Origin: Amycolatopsis sp. EV170708-02-1
Lineage (GTDB): Bacteria > Actinomycetota > Actinomycetes > Mycobacteriales > Pseudonocardiaceae
DNA length: 64,000 nucleotides
NCBI RefSeq assembly: GCF_022479115.1
Contig: NZ_CP092497.1
Coordinates: 3,410,001 to 3,474,000 of the forward strand
Direction: 5' to 3'
Shown here: one piece after another, positions 53,808 through 61,623 of the stretch
Position numbering within the stretch: position 1 is the stretch's first letter
Layout: each line of letters opens with the position of its first letter
Notes under the pieces: generated by a model
The model's database searches: none
What the model saw: only the letters and a program-made list of their open reading frames with translations
What the model was told of the DNA's origin: nothing
Made by a program: the position numbers and the translations under genes

Positions 53808-54883
53808 CGCGGCGCCCGCATCACGAGTTCGTCCGTTTTCGCCGGCGTGGCGAGAATGAGATCGACGACGCCGCGATGCGGCGAACGCGAGCACACCGGG
53901 TCCGTCGCCGCGGCGTCGCCGGTGAGCTGGAACGCCTGGCACCGGCAGCCGCCGAAGTCGATCGCGCGCCGATCGCAGGTGCCGCAGGTGTCCGGCATCC
54001 AGCCCTCGCCGCGATAAGCGTTGAAGGAGGCGGATTCGTACCAGATCCACGCCAGCGGCCTGTCCCGGACGTTGTCGAATTCCAGCGTCTCGATCGCTGT
54101 CGACGCGGGGCACGGCAGGACGTTCCCGTCGGGCGCCACGGTCAGCTGCCGAGCGCCCCAGCCGTACATGCACGGCTTCGGGTGCTTCTCGTAGTAGTCG
54201 GCGACGACGTAGATGATCTCCATCCGGCCGCGCAGCCGTTCGGTGGCGGCGCGCACGATCGGCTCGGCCTCGTCGAGCTGCCGCCTGGTCGGCATCAGGG
54301 CGTCGCGGTTGCGCAGGGCCCAGCCGTAGTACTGCGTATTGGCCAGTTCGAGCCGGTCCGCGCCCATTTTCTCGGCCAGGTCGATGATCCCGGCGAGCTG
54401 GTCGTGGTTCTGGCGGTGCAGGACGACGTTCACCGAAAGCGGCAGCCCGGCCTTCTTGATCAGTCCGGCGGCGACCAGTTTCCGGTCGTGGGCCCGCGCG
54501 CCGGCGAGCCGGTCCGCGCGGTCGGCGGTCGCGCCCTGGACGGAGAGCTGGATATGCGCGATACCGCGTTCGACGAGATCGTCCAATCTGGACTCCGTCA
54601 GCCCGAGCCCGGAGGTCACCAGGTTGACGTAGCACCCGAGTTTCGTGGCGTGCTCGACCAGGATGGGCAGATCCGGCCTGGCGAGCGGTTCGCCCCCGGA
54701 CATGTGCACCTGGAGCACGCCGAGTTCCCGCGCCTGTGAGAGCACGGACAGCCATTCCTCTGTGGACAGTTCGCCGTCACGGGCGATCAGCTCCACCGGA
54801 TTCGAGCAGTACGGGCAATGCAAGGGGCAGCGATGGGTCAGCTCGGCCAGCATGCCCAGCGGTGCCGCGGTGGTCAGGTCCAT
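53804..54883 (-). CDS. pqqE: PQQ biosynthesis radical-SAM protein PqqE
   Basis: A 359-residue radical-SAM/SPASM enzyme that links Glu and Tyr of PqqA. The SAM-cluster motif is RCPLHCPYC (Cys19, 23, 26). The SAM-binding GGEPLARPD region follows at about residues 63-71. The C-terminal auxiliary clusters use CMYGWGARQLTVAPDGNVLPCP and CGTCDRRAIDFGGCRCQAF. The ATG at 54883 overlaps the end of pqqD by ten bases, and PqqD is its known peptide chaperone. All expected Cys are present. Confidence 0.95.
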   Translation of the reverse strand: MDLTTAAPLGMLAELTHRCPLHCPYCSNPVELIARDGELSTEEWLSVLSQARELGVLQVHMSGGEPLARPDLPILVEHATKLGCYVNLVTSGLGLTESRLDDLVERGIAHIQLSVQGATADRADRLAGARAHDRKLVAAGLIKKAGLPLSVNVVLHRQNHDQLAGIIDLAEKMGADRLELANTQYYGWALRNRDALMPTRRQLDEAEPIVRAATERLRGRMEIIYVVADYYEKHPKPCMYGWGARQLTVAPDGNVLPCPASTAIETLEFDNVRDRPLAWIWYESASFNAYRGEGWMPDTCGTCDRRAIDFGGCRCQAFQLTGDAAATDPVCSRSPHRGVVDLILATPAKTDELVMRAPR

Positions 54884-55146
54884 TCGACGATCCGCCGATC
54901 TCCGAGCCGGGACAACACGTCCAGGATTTCTTCCTCGCGAACACCGGTGTAGCGCTTGCGCAACGCCGAAGCGATCCCCGCGACGTCTTCGACGCCGTCG
55001 CAGAGGGAAAGCACGGCCGCCGCCGTGGGATTCGGGACGAGCACGCCTTCGGGGAACAGGAGGACGTGCGTCGCCCTGGTCTGGTCGTAGCTCAGCCGGA
55101 CTCCGCGCCGCAGCCGCGGCACCGAGCCCGGTTCGAGGGTGGTCAT
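54874..55146 (-). CDS. pqqD: PQQ biosynthesis peptide chaperone PqqD
   Basis: A 90-residue RiPP-recognition (RRE-type winged helix) protein. It has VPRLRRGVRLSYDQTRATHVLLFPEGVLVPN, then LCDGVEDVAGIASALRKRY. Its role is to bring PqqA to PqqE. In some species PqqD is fused to PqqC; here it is separate. Its ATG at 55146 lies two bases after the pqqC stop (55149), and its end overlaps pqqE by ten bases. Confidence 0.94.
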   Translation of the reverse strand: MTTLEPGSVPRLRRGVRLSYDQTRATHVLLFPEGVLVPNPTAAAVLSLCDGVEDVAGIASALRKRYTGVREEEILDVLSRLGDRRIVEWT

Positions 55147-55148
55147 GG

Positions 55149-55838
55149 CTACTCCTTGGCCGCCGCGCGCTCGATGGCGTCGAGCATGGACCAGAGCACG
55201 TCGGTCTTGAACGACAGCGCGGCGATCGCCTTCTCCTGCTGTTCACGGGTGACGGCGTGCCGCACCACGATGTCGAGCGTTCCCTTGCCCTCACCGGAGA
55301 CCTTGTCGATGCGGTTGGTGAAATAGGCGAGGTCCTCCGGCGCGATCCACGCATAGTTCGCCAGCATGTCGGCGACCCGTCGCTGCATGAGATGGCCGGC
55401 GAACATTTCGGTCAGCCCCGAAGCGACCGCTTCGAGCCAAGGTTTCGTGCGGGCGAAAGTCACGTAGGCGTCGACGGCGAACCGTACGCCGGGGGCGACG
55501 TGCCGCTGATCGAGAACCTCTTCGCGGTCGAGCCCGACCGCGGTGCACAAACGGAGCCATCGCTCGATTCCACCGTCCCCGGCCCTCGCCCCGTCGTGAT
55601 AGACGATGCGGTCGAGCCATTCACGGCGGATCTCCGGCAGCGGGCAGTTGCTGATGATGGCCGCGTCCTTCTGCGGGAGCACGCATTGGTAGTACCAGCG
55701 GTTCGCGGCCCAGATCTTCAGCTCGTACTCGGACAGGTCACCGGCGTGCATCCGCACGTGGAACGGGTGGGTGCCCCAATAGCGATGCGAAAGCCCGCGC
55801 AGAGCCGCGATGAACTCCGACGACGACATGACGGACAC
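55149..55838 (-). CDS. pqqC: PQQ synthase PqqC
   Basis: A 229-residue cofactor-free oxidase for the last ring-closing and oxidation step. It has SHRYWGTHPFHVRMHAGDLS, WAANRWYYQCVLPQKDAAIISNC, LTEMFAGHLMQRRVADM and FTNRIDKVSGEGKGTLDIVVRHAV. The active-site His and Arg (SHRYW; MQRR) are kept. The GTG at 55838 has GGAGG upstream; an ATG three codons later is an alternative. A hairpin separates it from pqqA, so pqqA can be made in excess. Confidence 0.95.
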   Translation of the reverse strand: MSVMSSSEFIAALRGLSHRYWGTHPFHVRMHAGDLSEYELKIWAANRWYYQCVLPQKDAAIISNCPLPEIRREWLDRIVYHDGARAGDGGIERWLRLCTAVGLDREEVLDQRHVAPGVRFAVDAYVTFARTKPWLEAVASGLTEMFAGHLMQRRVADMLANYAWIAPEDLAYFTNRIDKVSGEGKGTLDIVVRHAVTREQQEKAIAALSFKTDVLWSMLDAIERAAAKE

Positions 55839-55878
55839 CGGGCTGCCTCCAACGGCTCGCTGATCGGGACGGCGGCGC

Positions 55879-55904
55879 GGTGGTGGGGGACGGCCCCCAC
55901 CACC
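55879..55904. terminator. Attenuating hairpin between pqqA and pqqC
   Basis: Arms GGTGGTGGGGG (55879-55889) and CCCCCACCACC (55894-55904) around ACGG. It lies just after pqqA within the pqq operon. A leaky terminator here would give more PqqA precursor than enzymes, as known for other pqq operons. Confidence 0.7.
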
Positions 55905-55914
55905 GGATGCGGAT

Positions 55915-56010
55915 TCAGTCCTCCATGCGGGCCGCGTAAGCGGTGACCTCCATGGGGGTTTCGTACTCGACGAAGTCGGGCGTGGTCCATACCTCGATGG
56001 TTTCGATCAT
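55915..56010 (-). CDS. pqqA: PQQ precursor peptide PqqA, 31 residues
   Basis: A short frame missed by length filters. From the ATG at 56010 it reads MIETIEVWTTPDFVEYETP and then MEVTAYAARMED. The EVTAY core supplies the Glu and Tyr that become PQQ, spaced by three residues as in all PqqA peptides (E-V-T-x-Y). The AGGAG RBS is seven bases upstream. It is the first gene of the operon A-C-D-E-B. No pqqF/G-type protease gene is in the window, so release of the crosslinked pair depends on an unlinked protease. Confidence 0.93.
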   Translation of the reverse strand: MIETIEVWTTPDFVEYETPMEVTAYAARMED

Positions 56011-56289
56011 TTCCGCTCCTAACGTCCACATGGGATCGAACCGTCACCCTAGAAGCGTGCCGCCGATTTCCGGAGGCATTTTGTAAAGTTTCCTACCTAT
56101 GGCGGATCGCGGCGCCCGATTCGTCACGCTCGGCGCACACAACGGTTAACAGCTCGCGCGCCCGATAGCCCGTCCAGTGGTGTCCGTTTCGTTACGTGGT
56201 GTGTTTCTATCCAACTCGACGGGTGCACCCCGACCACCCGCCTACCGCCGCCATCCGAGCTCCAGGGGTGTAGCTGAAGGAGGCGTCCC

Positions 56290-57276
56290 ATGTCCTTACG
56301 TCGTACTCTCGCCGCCACGTTCGCCGCGGCGACGGCCGTGTCGATCGCGGCCGTTCCGGCGGCGGCCGCCGAAGCGCCGTCCGTCCAGGCGATCAGACAG
56401 CTCGCGAGCGGTCTCAACCAGGCCTGGTCGATCGACTTCCTGCCCGACGGCACCGGCCTTTTCACGCAGAAGGACGCCAAGACGATCAGCAAGATCGACA
56501 AGGCGGGCAAGGTCACCACGGTCCAGACCATCCCCGGTGTGAGCGTCACCGCGGAGGCGGGCCTGCTCGGCATCGCCGTCTCGCCGAAATACGCCACCGA
56601 CGAGACGGTCTTCATCTACTACACGACCAGCTCCGACAACCGCATCGCCAAGCTGAAGCTGGGCCAGACGCCGTCGCCGATCGTCACCGGCATCCCGCGT
56701 GGCTCGCAGTACCACCACGGCGGGCGGATCCGGTTCGGGCCCGACGGTTACCTCTACGCGGGCACCGGCGACGGCCAGAACGGCGCCAACGCGCAGAACA
56801 AGAACTCCCTCGGCGGCAAGGTCCTGCGGGTCACCACCGACGGCGCGGCCGCGCCCGGCAACCCGTTCAACAGCCGCGTCTACTCCTACGGCCACCGCAA
56901 CGTCCAGGGCCTGACCTGGGCGAACGGGCAGCTGTACATCTCCGACATCGGCGCGAACAAACTCGACGAGCTGAACAAGATCGAGCCGGGCAAGAACTAC
57001 GGCTGGCCGACGTGCGAGGGCCCGTGCAACACGGCCGGGATGACCAACCCGGTCAAGTCCTGGCCGACGTCCTCGGCGACGCCGAGCGGGCTCGCCGCCT
57101 ACAAGGGTTCGCTGTACATGGCGTCCCTCAAGGGCGGCACGTACAAGCTCGACCTGAACGGCAACGGCGGCAAGCTCTGGACCAACCTCGGCCGCACGCG
57201 TGACGCGACCGCCGGCCCGGACGGGCAGCTGTACACGATCACCCCGGGCGGCCTGTACGTCTCCGACGGCAGCTAG
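56290..57276 (+). CDS. Secreted PQQ-dependent sugar dehydrogenase
   Basis: A 328-residue exported beta-propeller. The signal peptide is about residues 1-27 (TLAATFAAATAVSIAAVPAAAA). The propeller has SGLNQAWSIDFLPDG, the PQQ/catalytic-His region QYHHGGRIRFGPDGYLYAGTGDGQ, YSYGHRNVQGLTW and KIEPGKNYGWPTCEGPC. This matches soluble aldose (glucose/sorbosone) dehydrogenases. It sits divergent from pqqA, 280 bases away, so a PQQ-using enzyme lies beside PQQ synthesis. GAAGGAGG precedes the ATG. The in vivo sugar is unknown. Confidence 0.92.
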   Translation: MSLRRTLAATFAAATAVSIAAVPAAAAEAPSVQAIRQLASGLNQAWSIDFLPDGTGLFTQKDAKTISKIDKAGKVTTVQTIPGVSVTAEAGLLGIAVSPKYATDETVFIYYTTSSDNRIAKLKLGQTPSPIVTGIPRGSQYHHGGRIRFGPDGYLYAGTGDGQNGANAQNKNSLGGKVLRVTTDGAAAPGNPFNSRVYSYGHRNVQGLTWANGQLYISDIGANKLDELNKIEPGKNYGWPTCEGPCNTAGMTNPVKSWPTSSATPSGLAAYKGSLYMASLKGGTYKLDLNGNGGKLWTNLGRTRDATAGPDGQLYTITPGGLYVSDGS

Positions 57277-57291
57277 CCCCCGGCGCGTCCG

Positions 57292-57328
57292 GTCCTCTGG
57301 ATGCGGTGGACCACCGCATCCAGAGGAC
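57292..57328. terminator. 18-bp-arm hairpin between convergent genes
   Basis: Arms 57292-57309 and 57311-57328 are perfect around a single A (inner word CTGGATGCGGTGG). The stop codon of the WS/DGAT gene overlaps the right edge. It is the fifth near-loopless hairpin of its kind in the window. Confidence 0.86.
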
Positions 57329-58704
57329 TAGACGCGGGGCAGGGAGACCGCGTGTTCCAGTTCGGCGAGCGCGGTGTCCAGATGGGTCAGGATGCGCTGC
57401 AGATGCGGCACGCTCCGGCGGCAGCCGGTGACCCCGAAGTCCAGGTTGTCGCCGTTGCTGGTCAGCGTGATGTTCAGCGCCTGCCCGTCCAGCAGCACCG
57501 ACGCCGGGTAGATGCCGTCGAGCGCGGCGCCGTTCCAGTACATCTGCTTGCGCGGCCCCGGCACATTGGAGATCACCAGGTTGAACGGCGGTTTCGTGTT
57601 GTTCACGAAGCCTGGGATCGGCGAGATGCCGAGCTGCGCGACGTTGATGCCCGACAGCAGCAGCGTCTGCAACGGGGTCAGCTCCGAGAACAGCTTCTTC
57701 CCGTTCCGCATGGAGGCGTGGATCGTCGCGAGCCGCGCGGCCGGATCGGTCAGGTGGGTGGCGAGGTTGCACAGCAGCGCGCCGATGTTGTTCCCCGCCG
57801 CGTCCCCGCTGTCCTTGCGCCGCAAGGAAACCGGGACCATAGCGGTGAGCGGCGCGTCGGGCAGCGCGTTCTGTTCGATCAGGTAGTCGCGCAGCGCGCC
57901 CGAGCACATCGCGAGGACGACGTCGTTGCGCGACACCCCGGCGGCGGTCGCCACCTTGCGCACCCGGTCCAGCGACCACGACTGGGCGGCGAACCGCCGG
58001 GCCCCGCCGATCGGCACGTTCAGCATCGTCTTCGGCGCCTGCGCCGGCAGCGTGAGCGTGTGCTCCTGGAACGCCTCCCTCGCCACCTTCATCGCGGCGG
58101 GCGCGATACCGGCGAGCTGGTTGACGGTCTTGCCGAAGGTGCTGAGCATCGAGGGTGACGCCTTGCCGTTGCGGCCGCCGTCCGGTTTGGCGCGGCGGCC
58201 CCAGGGCGGCGGGCAGTCGAGGTCGGCAGGGTCGTCCGAAAGCGTGCCCTGCAGATGCCGCAGCGCCGAGACGCCGTCCATCAGCGCGTGGTGGATCTTG
58301 CTGTAGATCGCGAACCGGCCGTCCTGCAGCCCCTCGACCAGGTGGATCTCCCACAGCGGGCGGTGCCGGTCGAGCAGGGTGCTGTGCCAGCGTCCGGTCA
58401 GCTCCAGCAGTTCGCGGATCCGGCCGGGCTGGGGCAGCGCCGAGTGGCGGAAGTGGTAGTCGAGTTCGAGGTCGGTGTCGGTCGACCAGGCGAGGTGGCC
58501 GGCGGTGTTGACCGGCCGGGCGGGACGACGGCGGAACACCGAGCGCATGTTGTCGGAATCGAGCAGTTTCCGGCGGATGTCGCGCAGGTAGTCGGGCCCG
58601 GCGTCCTCGGGTTTCTTGAACAATTGCAGTCCGCCGACGTGCATCGGATGTTCGCGCGTCTCCACGAGAAGGAACATCGAATCGGTCACGGGCATGAACG
58701 GCAT
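57328..58704 (-). CDS. WS/DGAT family O-acyltransferase (wax ester synthase/diacylglycerol acyltransferase)
   Basis: About 458 residues from the ATG at 58704 (AAGGTGG upstream; the open frame extends to 58764). The catalytic motif HHALMDG (His138-His139, Asp143) is intact. The C-terminal domain has NLVISNVPGPRKQMYWNGA, characteristic of Acinetobacter-type WS/DGATs and mycobacterial Tgs proteins. It condenses acyl-CoA with diacylglycerol or a fatty alcohol to store neutral lipid. It is divergent from the GST gene. Confidence 0.92.
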   Translation of the reverse strand: MPFMPVTDSMFLLVETREHPMHVGGLQLFKKPEDAGPDYLRDIRRKLLDSDNMRSVFRRRPARPVNTAGHLAWSTDTDLELDYHFRHSALPQPGRIRELLELTGRWHSTLLDRHRPLWEIHLVEGLQDGRFAIYSKIHHALMDGVSALRHLQGTLSDDPADLDCPPPWGRRAKPDGGRNGKASPSMLSTFGKTVNQLAGIAPAAMKVAREAFQEHTLTLPAQAPKTMLNVPIGGARRFAAQSWSLDRVRKVATAAGVSRNDVVLAMCSGALRDYLIEQNALPDAPLTAMVPVSLRRKDSGDAAGNNIGALLCNLATHLTDPAARLATIHASMRNGKKLFSELTPLQTLLLSGINVAQLGISPIPGFVNNTKPPFNLVISNVPGPRKQMYWNGAALDGIYPASVLLDGQALNITLTSNGDNLDFGVTGCRRSVPHLQRILTHLDTALAELEHAVSLPRV

Positions 58705-58800
58705 CGTCGGGACCACCTTCCGCGCGGCGGCGTGCGGACACGCCGGGTGCCAGAGTCTACGCACACCGAAACCACCATCTCACGCTTTAGGGTGGCTCAC

Positions 58801-59814
58801 ATGACGATCCCGACCGATCCGCAGACGGGTGAGTTCCGTCGGTCCGCCAACCATTTCGACGCGCGTATCACCGCCGACGGCCGCGACGGCTGGCCGGTGG
58901 AGGCGGGAAGATACCGGCTGGTGGTCAGCCGGGCCTGTCCCTGGGCGAGCCGCGGGCTGGTCGTCCGGCGGCTGCTCGGGCTCGAGTCCGCGCTGAGCGT
59001 GGCCGTGGCCGACCCGATCCAGGACGAGAAGAGCTGGCGGTTCACCCTCGATCCCGGCGACCGGGATCCCGTGCTCGGGATCAAGTACCTGGCCGAGGCC
59101 TACCACGCGGCGGATCCGCACTACATGGGCGGGATCAGCGTTCCGGCCATTGTGGACATTCCGAGCAAACGGCTGGTGAGTAACGACTATCCGCGGATCA
59201 CCCTCGATCTGTCCACCGAATGGACCAGCCTCCACCGGCCCGGCGCGCCCGACCTCTACCCAGAGCGACTGCGCGACGAGATCGACGCCGTCAACGCGGG
59301 CGTCTACGCCGACGTCAACGCCGCCGTGTACCAAGCCGGTTTCGCGACCAAACAGGCCGCGTACGAGGACGCCTACACCCGCCTCTTCGCGATGCTGGAC
59401 GTGCTGTCCGAACGGCTCGAAACGCAGCGCTACCTCGTCGGTGACACGATCACCGAAGCGGACATCCGGCTGTTCACCACGCTCGTCCGCTTCGACGCCG
59501 TGTACCACGGGCACTTCAAATGCAACCGGAACAAGCTGGCCGAGCTGCCGGTGCTGTGGGCCTACGCCCGCGACCTCTTCCAAACGCCGGGTTTCGGTGA
59601 CACCGTCGACTTCGACCACATCAAGCGGCACTACTACGCGGTGCACGAGCAGGTGAACCCGACGCGGATCGTCCCCTTGGGACCGGACCTGTCCGGCTGG
59701 ACGACCCCGCATCACCGGGAGCAGCTGGGCGGGCGCCCGTTCGGCGACGGCACGCCGCCGGGACCGCCGCCCGAGGACGAACGGATCGGGGACACGGATG
59801 GAGCCACTGCCTGA
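58801..59814 (+). CDS. Xi-class glutathione S-transferase-like (S-glutathionyl-hydroquinone reductase family)
   Basis: A 337-residue protein. The thioredoxin-like domain has the reductase Cys in VVSRACPWASRGLV (Cys46), and the C-terminal helical domain contains ITEADIRLFTTLVRFDAVYHGHFKCN. This matches YqjG/EcfG-type enzymes that reduce S-thiolated hydroquinones. Actinomycetes generally use mycothiol, so the co-substrate may differ. No strong RBS is visible. The 3' end overlaps the FAD oxidoreductase start by 17 bases. Confidence 0.9.
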   Translation: MTIPTDPQTGEFRRSANHFDARITADGRDGWPVEAGRYRLVVSRACPWASRGLVVRRLLGLESALSVAVADPIQDEKSWRFTLDPGDRDPVLGIKYLAEAYHAADPHYMGGISVPAIVDIPSKRLVSNDYPRITLDLSTEWTSLHRPGAPDLYPERLRDEIDAVNAGVYADVNAAVYQAGFATKQAAYEDAYTRLFAMLDVLSERLETQRYLVGDTITEADIRLFTTLVRFDAVYHGHFKCNRNKLAELPVLWAYARDLFQTPGFGDTVDFDHIKRHYYAVHEQVNPTRIVPLGPDLSGWTTPHHREQLGGRPFGDGTPPGPPPEDERIGDTDGATA

Positions 59815-60955
59815 ACGCACCGACGTCGTCGTGATCGGCGGCGGCATCATCGGGGTCGCCTGCGCGTACCGGCTCGCCGCGGCCGGGGTCTCGGTGCTGC
59901 TGCTCGAACGCGACACCCTCGGTGCGGGCTCGACGGCGAAGGCGGCGGGCGGGATCCGGTCGTCGTTCACCACCAGGGTCAACATCGAGATCGGGCTGCG
60001 CGGGCTGGCCGAGTACGCCTCGTTCGCCGAGACGTACGGCACCGAGATCGACTTCCGCCGCGACGGCTACCTGTACCTGATCACCGACGCCGCGGACCTG
60101 CCCGAATTCGAGCGCTGCGCCGAGCTGCAGAACTCCTACGGCGTCCGCAGCCGTCTCGTCGAGCCCGCCGAAGCGCGGCGGTTCTCTCCGCTGATCGACA
60201 CCGAAGGCGTGATCGCCGCGCTGTGGTCGCCGGACGACGCCAAGGCCACCCCGGACTCGGCGGTCCAGGGCTACGCGCGGGCGGCCCGCGGGCACGGCGC
60301 GGTGCTGCGGACCGGCGTCGAGGTCGTCGGGATCGAACGCGACGGTGACGAGATCACCGGTGTCCGGACCTCGGCCGGTTTCGTGCGGACGGACGCGGTG
60401 GTCTGCGCCGCGGGCGCGTGGTCGGGGCGGATCGGCGAGCTGGCGGGCGTCGACCTGCCGGTGCGGCCGTACCGGCGGCAGGTCGTGTTCACCGGCCCGG
60501 TCGCGGACCTGCCCGGGCAGGTGCCGCTGACCATCGAGATGCCCTCGGCGTTCTACTTCCATCGCGAGGGCCTCGGCCTGGCGATGTCCTTCTGCGACGG
60601 TGACGGCGACCCCGGCTTCGACACCCGCTACGAGCCGGGCGAGTGGCTGCCGGAACTCGCCGAGATCGCCGCGCGCCGGGTGCCCGCGGTGCTCGACGCG
60701 GGGATCCGCGGCGGCTGGGCCGGGCTGTACGAGGTCACCCCCGACCGCAACCAGATCGTGGGGGAAAGCGTCCACCTGGCGCGGTTCTTCTACGCGACCG
60801 GGTTTTCGGGACACGGGTTCCAGATGGGCCCGGCGGTGGGGGAGCTCGTGCGGGACCTCTACCTGGGGCGGGTCCCGGCCATCGACATCACCGGGCTCGA
60901 CGTCCGCCGGTTCGCCGGCGACCGGGCCGTGACGAGGGAGCACAACATTGTCTGA
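59798..60955 (+). CDS. FAD-dependent oxidoreductase, DAO/sarcosine-oxidase-like
   Basis: A 385-residue flavoprotein. The dinucleotide motif is VVIGGGIIGVACAYRLAAAGVSVLLLE at the N terminus, followed by GAGSTAKAAGGIRSSF. The C-terminal part holds GWAGLYEVTPDRNQIVGE and FFYATGFSGHGFQMGPAVGELV. It oxidises an amino acid, N-methyl compound or proline-like substrate. It overlaps the GST gene upstream by 17 bases and its stop overlaps the PPOX start, so it is part of a tight operon that runs to the window edge. Confidence 0.92.
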   Translation: MEPLPERTDVVVIGGGIIGVACAYRLAAAGVSVLLLERDTLGAGSTAKAAGGIRSSFTTRVNIEIGLRGLAEYASFAETYGTEIDFRRDGYLYLITDAADLPEFERCAELQNSYGVRSRLVEPAEARRFSPLIDTEGVIAALWSPDDAKATPDSAVQGYARAARGHGAVLRTGVEVVGIERDGDEITGVRTSAGFVRTDAVVCAAGAWSGRIGELAGVDLPVRPYRRQVVFTGPVADLPGQVPLTIEMPSAFYFHREGLGLAMSFCDGDGDPGFDTRYEPGEWLPELAEIAARRVPAVLDAGIRGGWAGLYEVTPDRNQIVGESVHLARFFYATGFSGHGFQMGPAVGELVRDLYLGRVPAIDITGLDVRRFAGDRAVTREHNIV

Positions 60956-61571
60956 GTTCGTCGAAGTCACCACCGAGGCCGAGCTGCGCGAGATCCTGCC
61001 GCCGCCGCTGGAGCGGACCGCGAACAAGGCACGCCCGAAACTGCACGAGATGGACCGGCGGTGGCTCGCGGAGTCGCCGTTCGTGCTGATCGCGACGTCC
61101 GCGGCGGACGGCACCTGCGACGTCTCGCCGAAGGGCGACCCGGCCGGGTTCACGCTGGTGCTGGACGACACGCGGATCGCCATCCCGGAGCGGCCGGGCA
61201 ACCGGCGCGCCGACGGGTTCCACAACGTGCTGTCGAATCCGCACGTCGGGCTGATCTACCTGATCCCCGGCCGCGGCGACACGCTGCGGATCAACGGCCG
61301 CGCGCGGCTCGTGCGGGAGGCGCCGTTCTTCGACGACATGATCGTGAAGGGCAACCGGCCGAAGCTCGCGCTGGTGGTCGACATCGAGGAGATCTTCCAC
61401 CACTGCCAGAAGGCGTTCATGCGGTCGAAGCTCTGGTCGCCGGAGACCTGGACGCCCGAGGCACTGCCGTCGCGGGCGGCGATCGCGAAGACCTTCGAGC
61501 GGCCGGAGGATTCCCTGGCCGACCTCGAGGCGTACTACGAGCCGGGGCGATACGCGGCGGGCCTGTACTGA
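60948..61571 (+). CDS. PPOX-type FMN flavoprotein (MSMEG_1061-like)
   Basis: A 207-residue split-barrel flavoprotein. It has FVLIATSAADGTCDVSPKGDPAGFT, IPERPGNRRADGFHNVLSNPHVGLIYLIPG and LRINGRARLV, which match the MSMEG_1061 group of pyridoxamine-phosphate-oxidase-like proteins. The start is TTG at 60948, overlapping the previous gene by eight bases. The function is unknown; such proteins often act on flavin or F420 substrates. Confidence 0.86.
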   Translation: MSEFVEVTTEAELREILPPPLERTANKARPKLHEMDRRWLAESPFVLIATSAADGTCDVSPKGDPAGFTLVLDDTRIAIPERPGNRRADGFHNVLSNPHVGLIYLIPGRGDTLRINGRARLVREAPFFDDMIVKGNRPKLALVVDIEEIFHHCQKAFMRSKLWSPETWTPEALPSRAAIAKTFERPEDSLADLEAYYEPGRYAAGLY

Positions 61572-61586
61572 GGCTCCGCGCGTTGG

Positions 61587-61616
61587 TTGCTGGATCGTTG
61601 AACGATCTGGCACTAT
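61587..61616 (+). promoter_or_regulatory. Leaderless promoter with dyad GATCGTT-G-AACGATC
   Basis: TTGCTG (61587-61592) and CACTAT (61611-61616) with an 18-base spacer place the transcript start near the GTG at 61624. A perfect 15-base dyad (61593-61607) fills the spacer. A GntR-type repressor would fit, but none is adjacent. Confidence 0.5.
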
Positions 61617-61623
61617 CGGCGGG

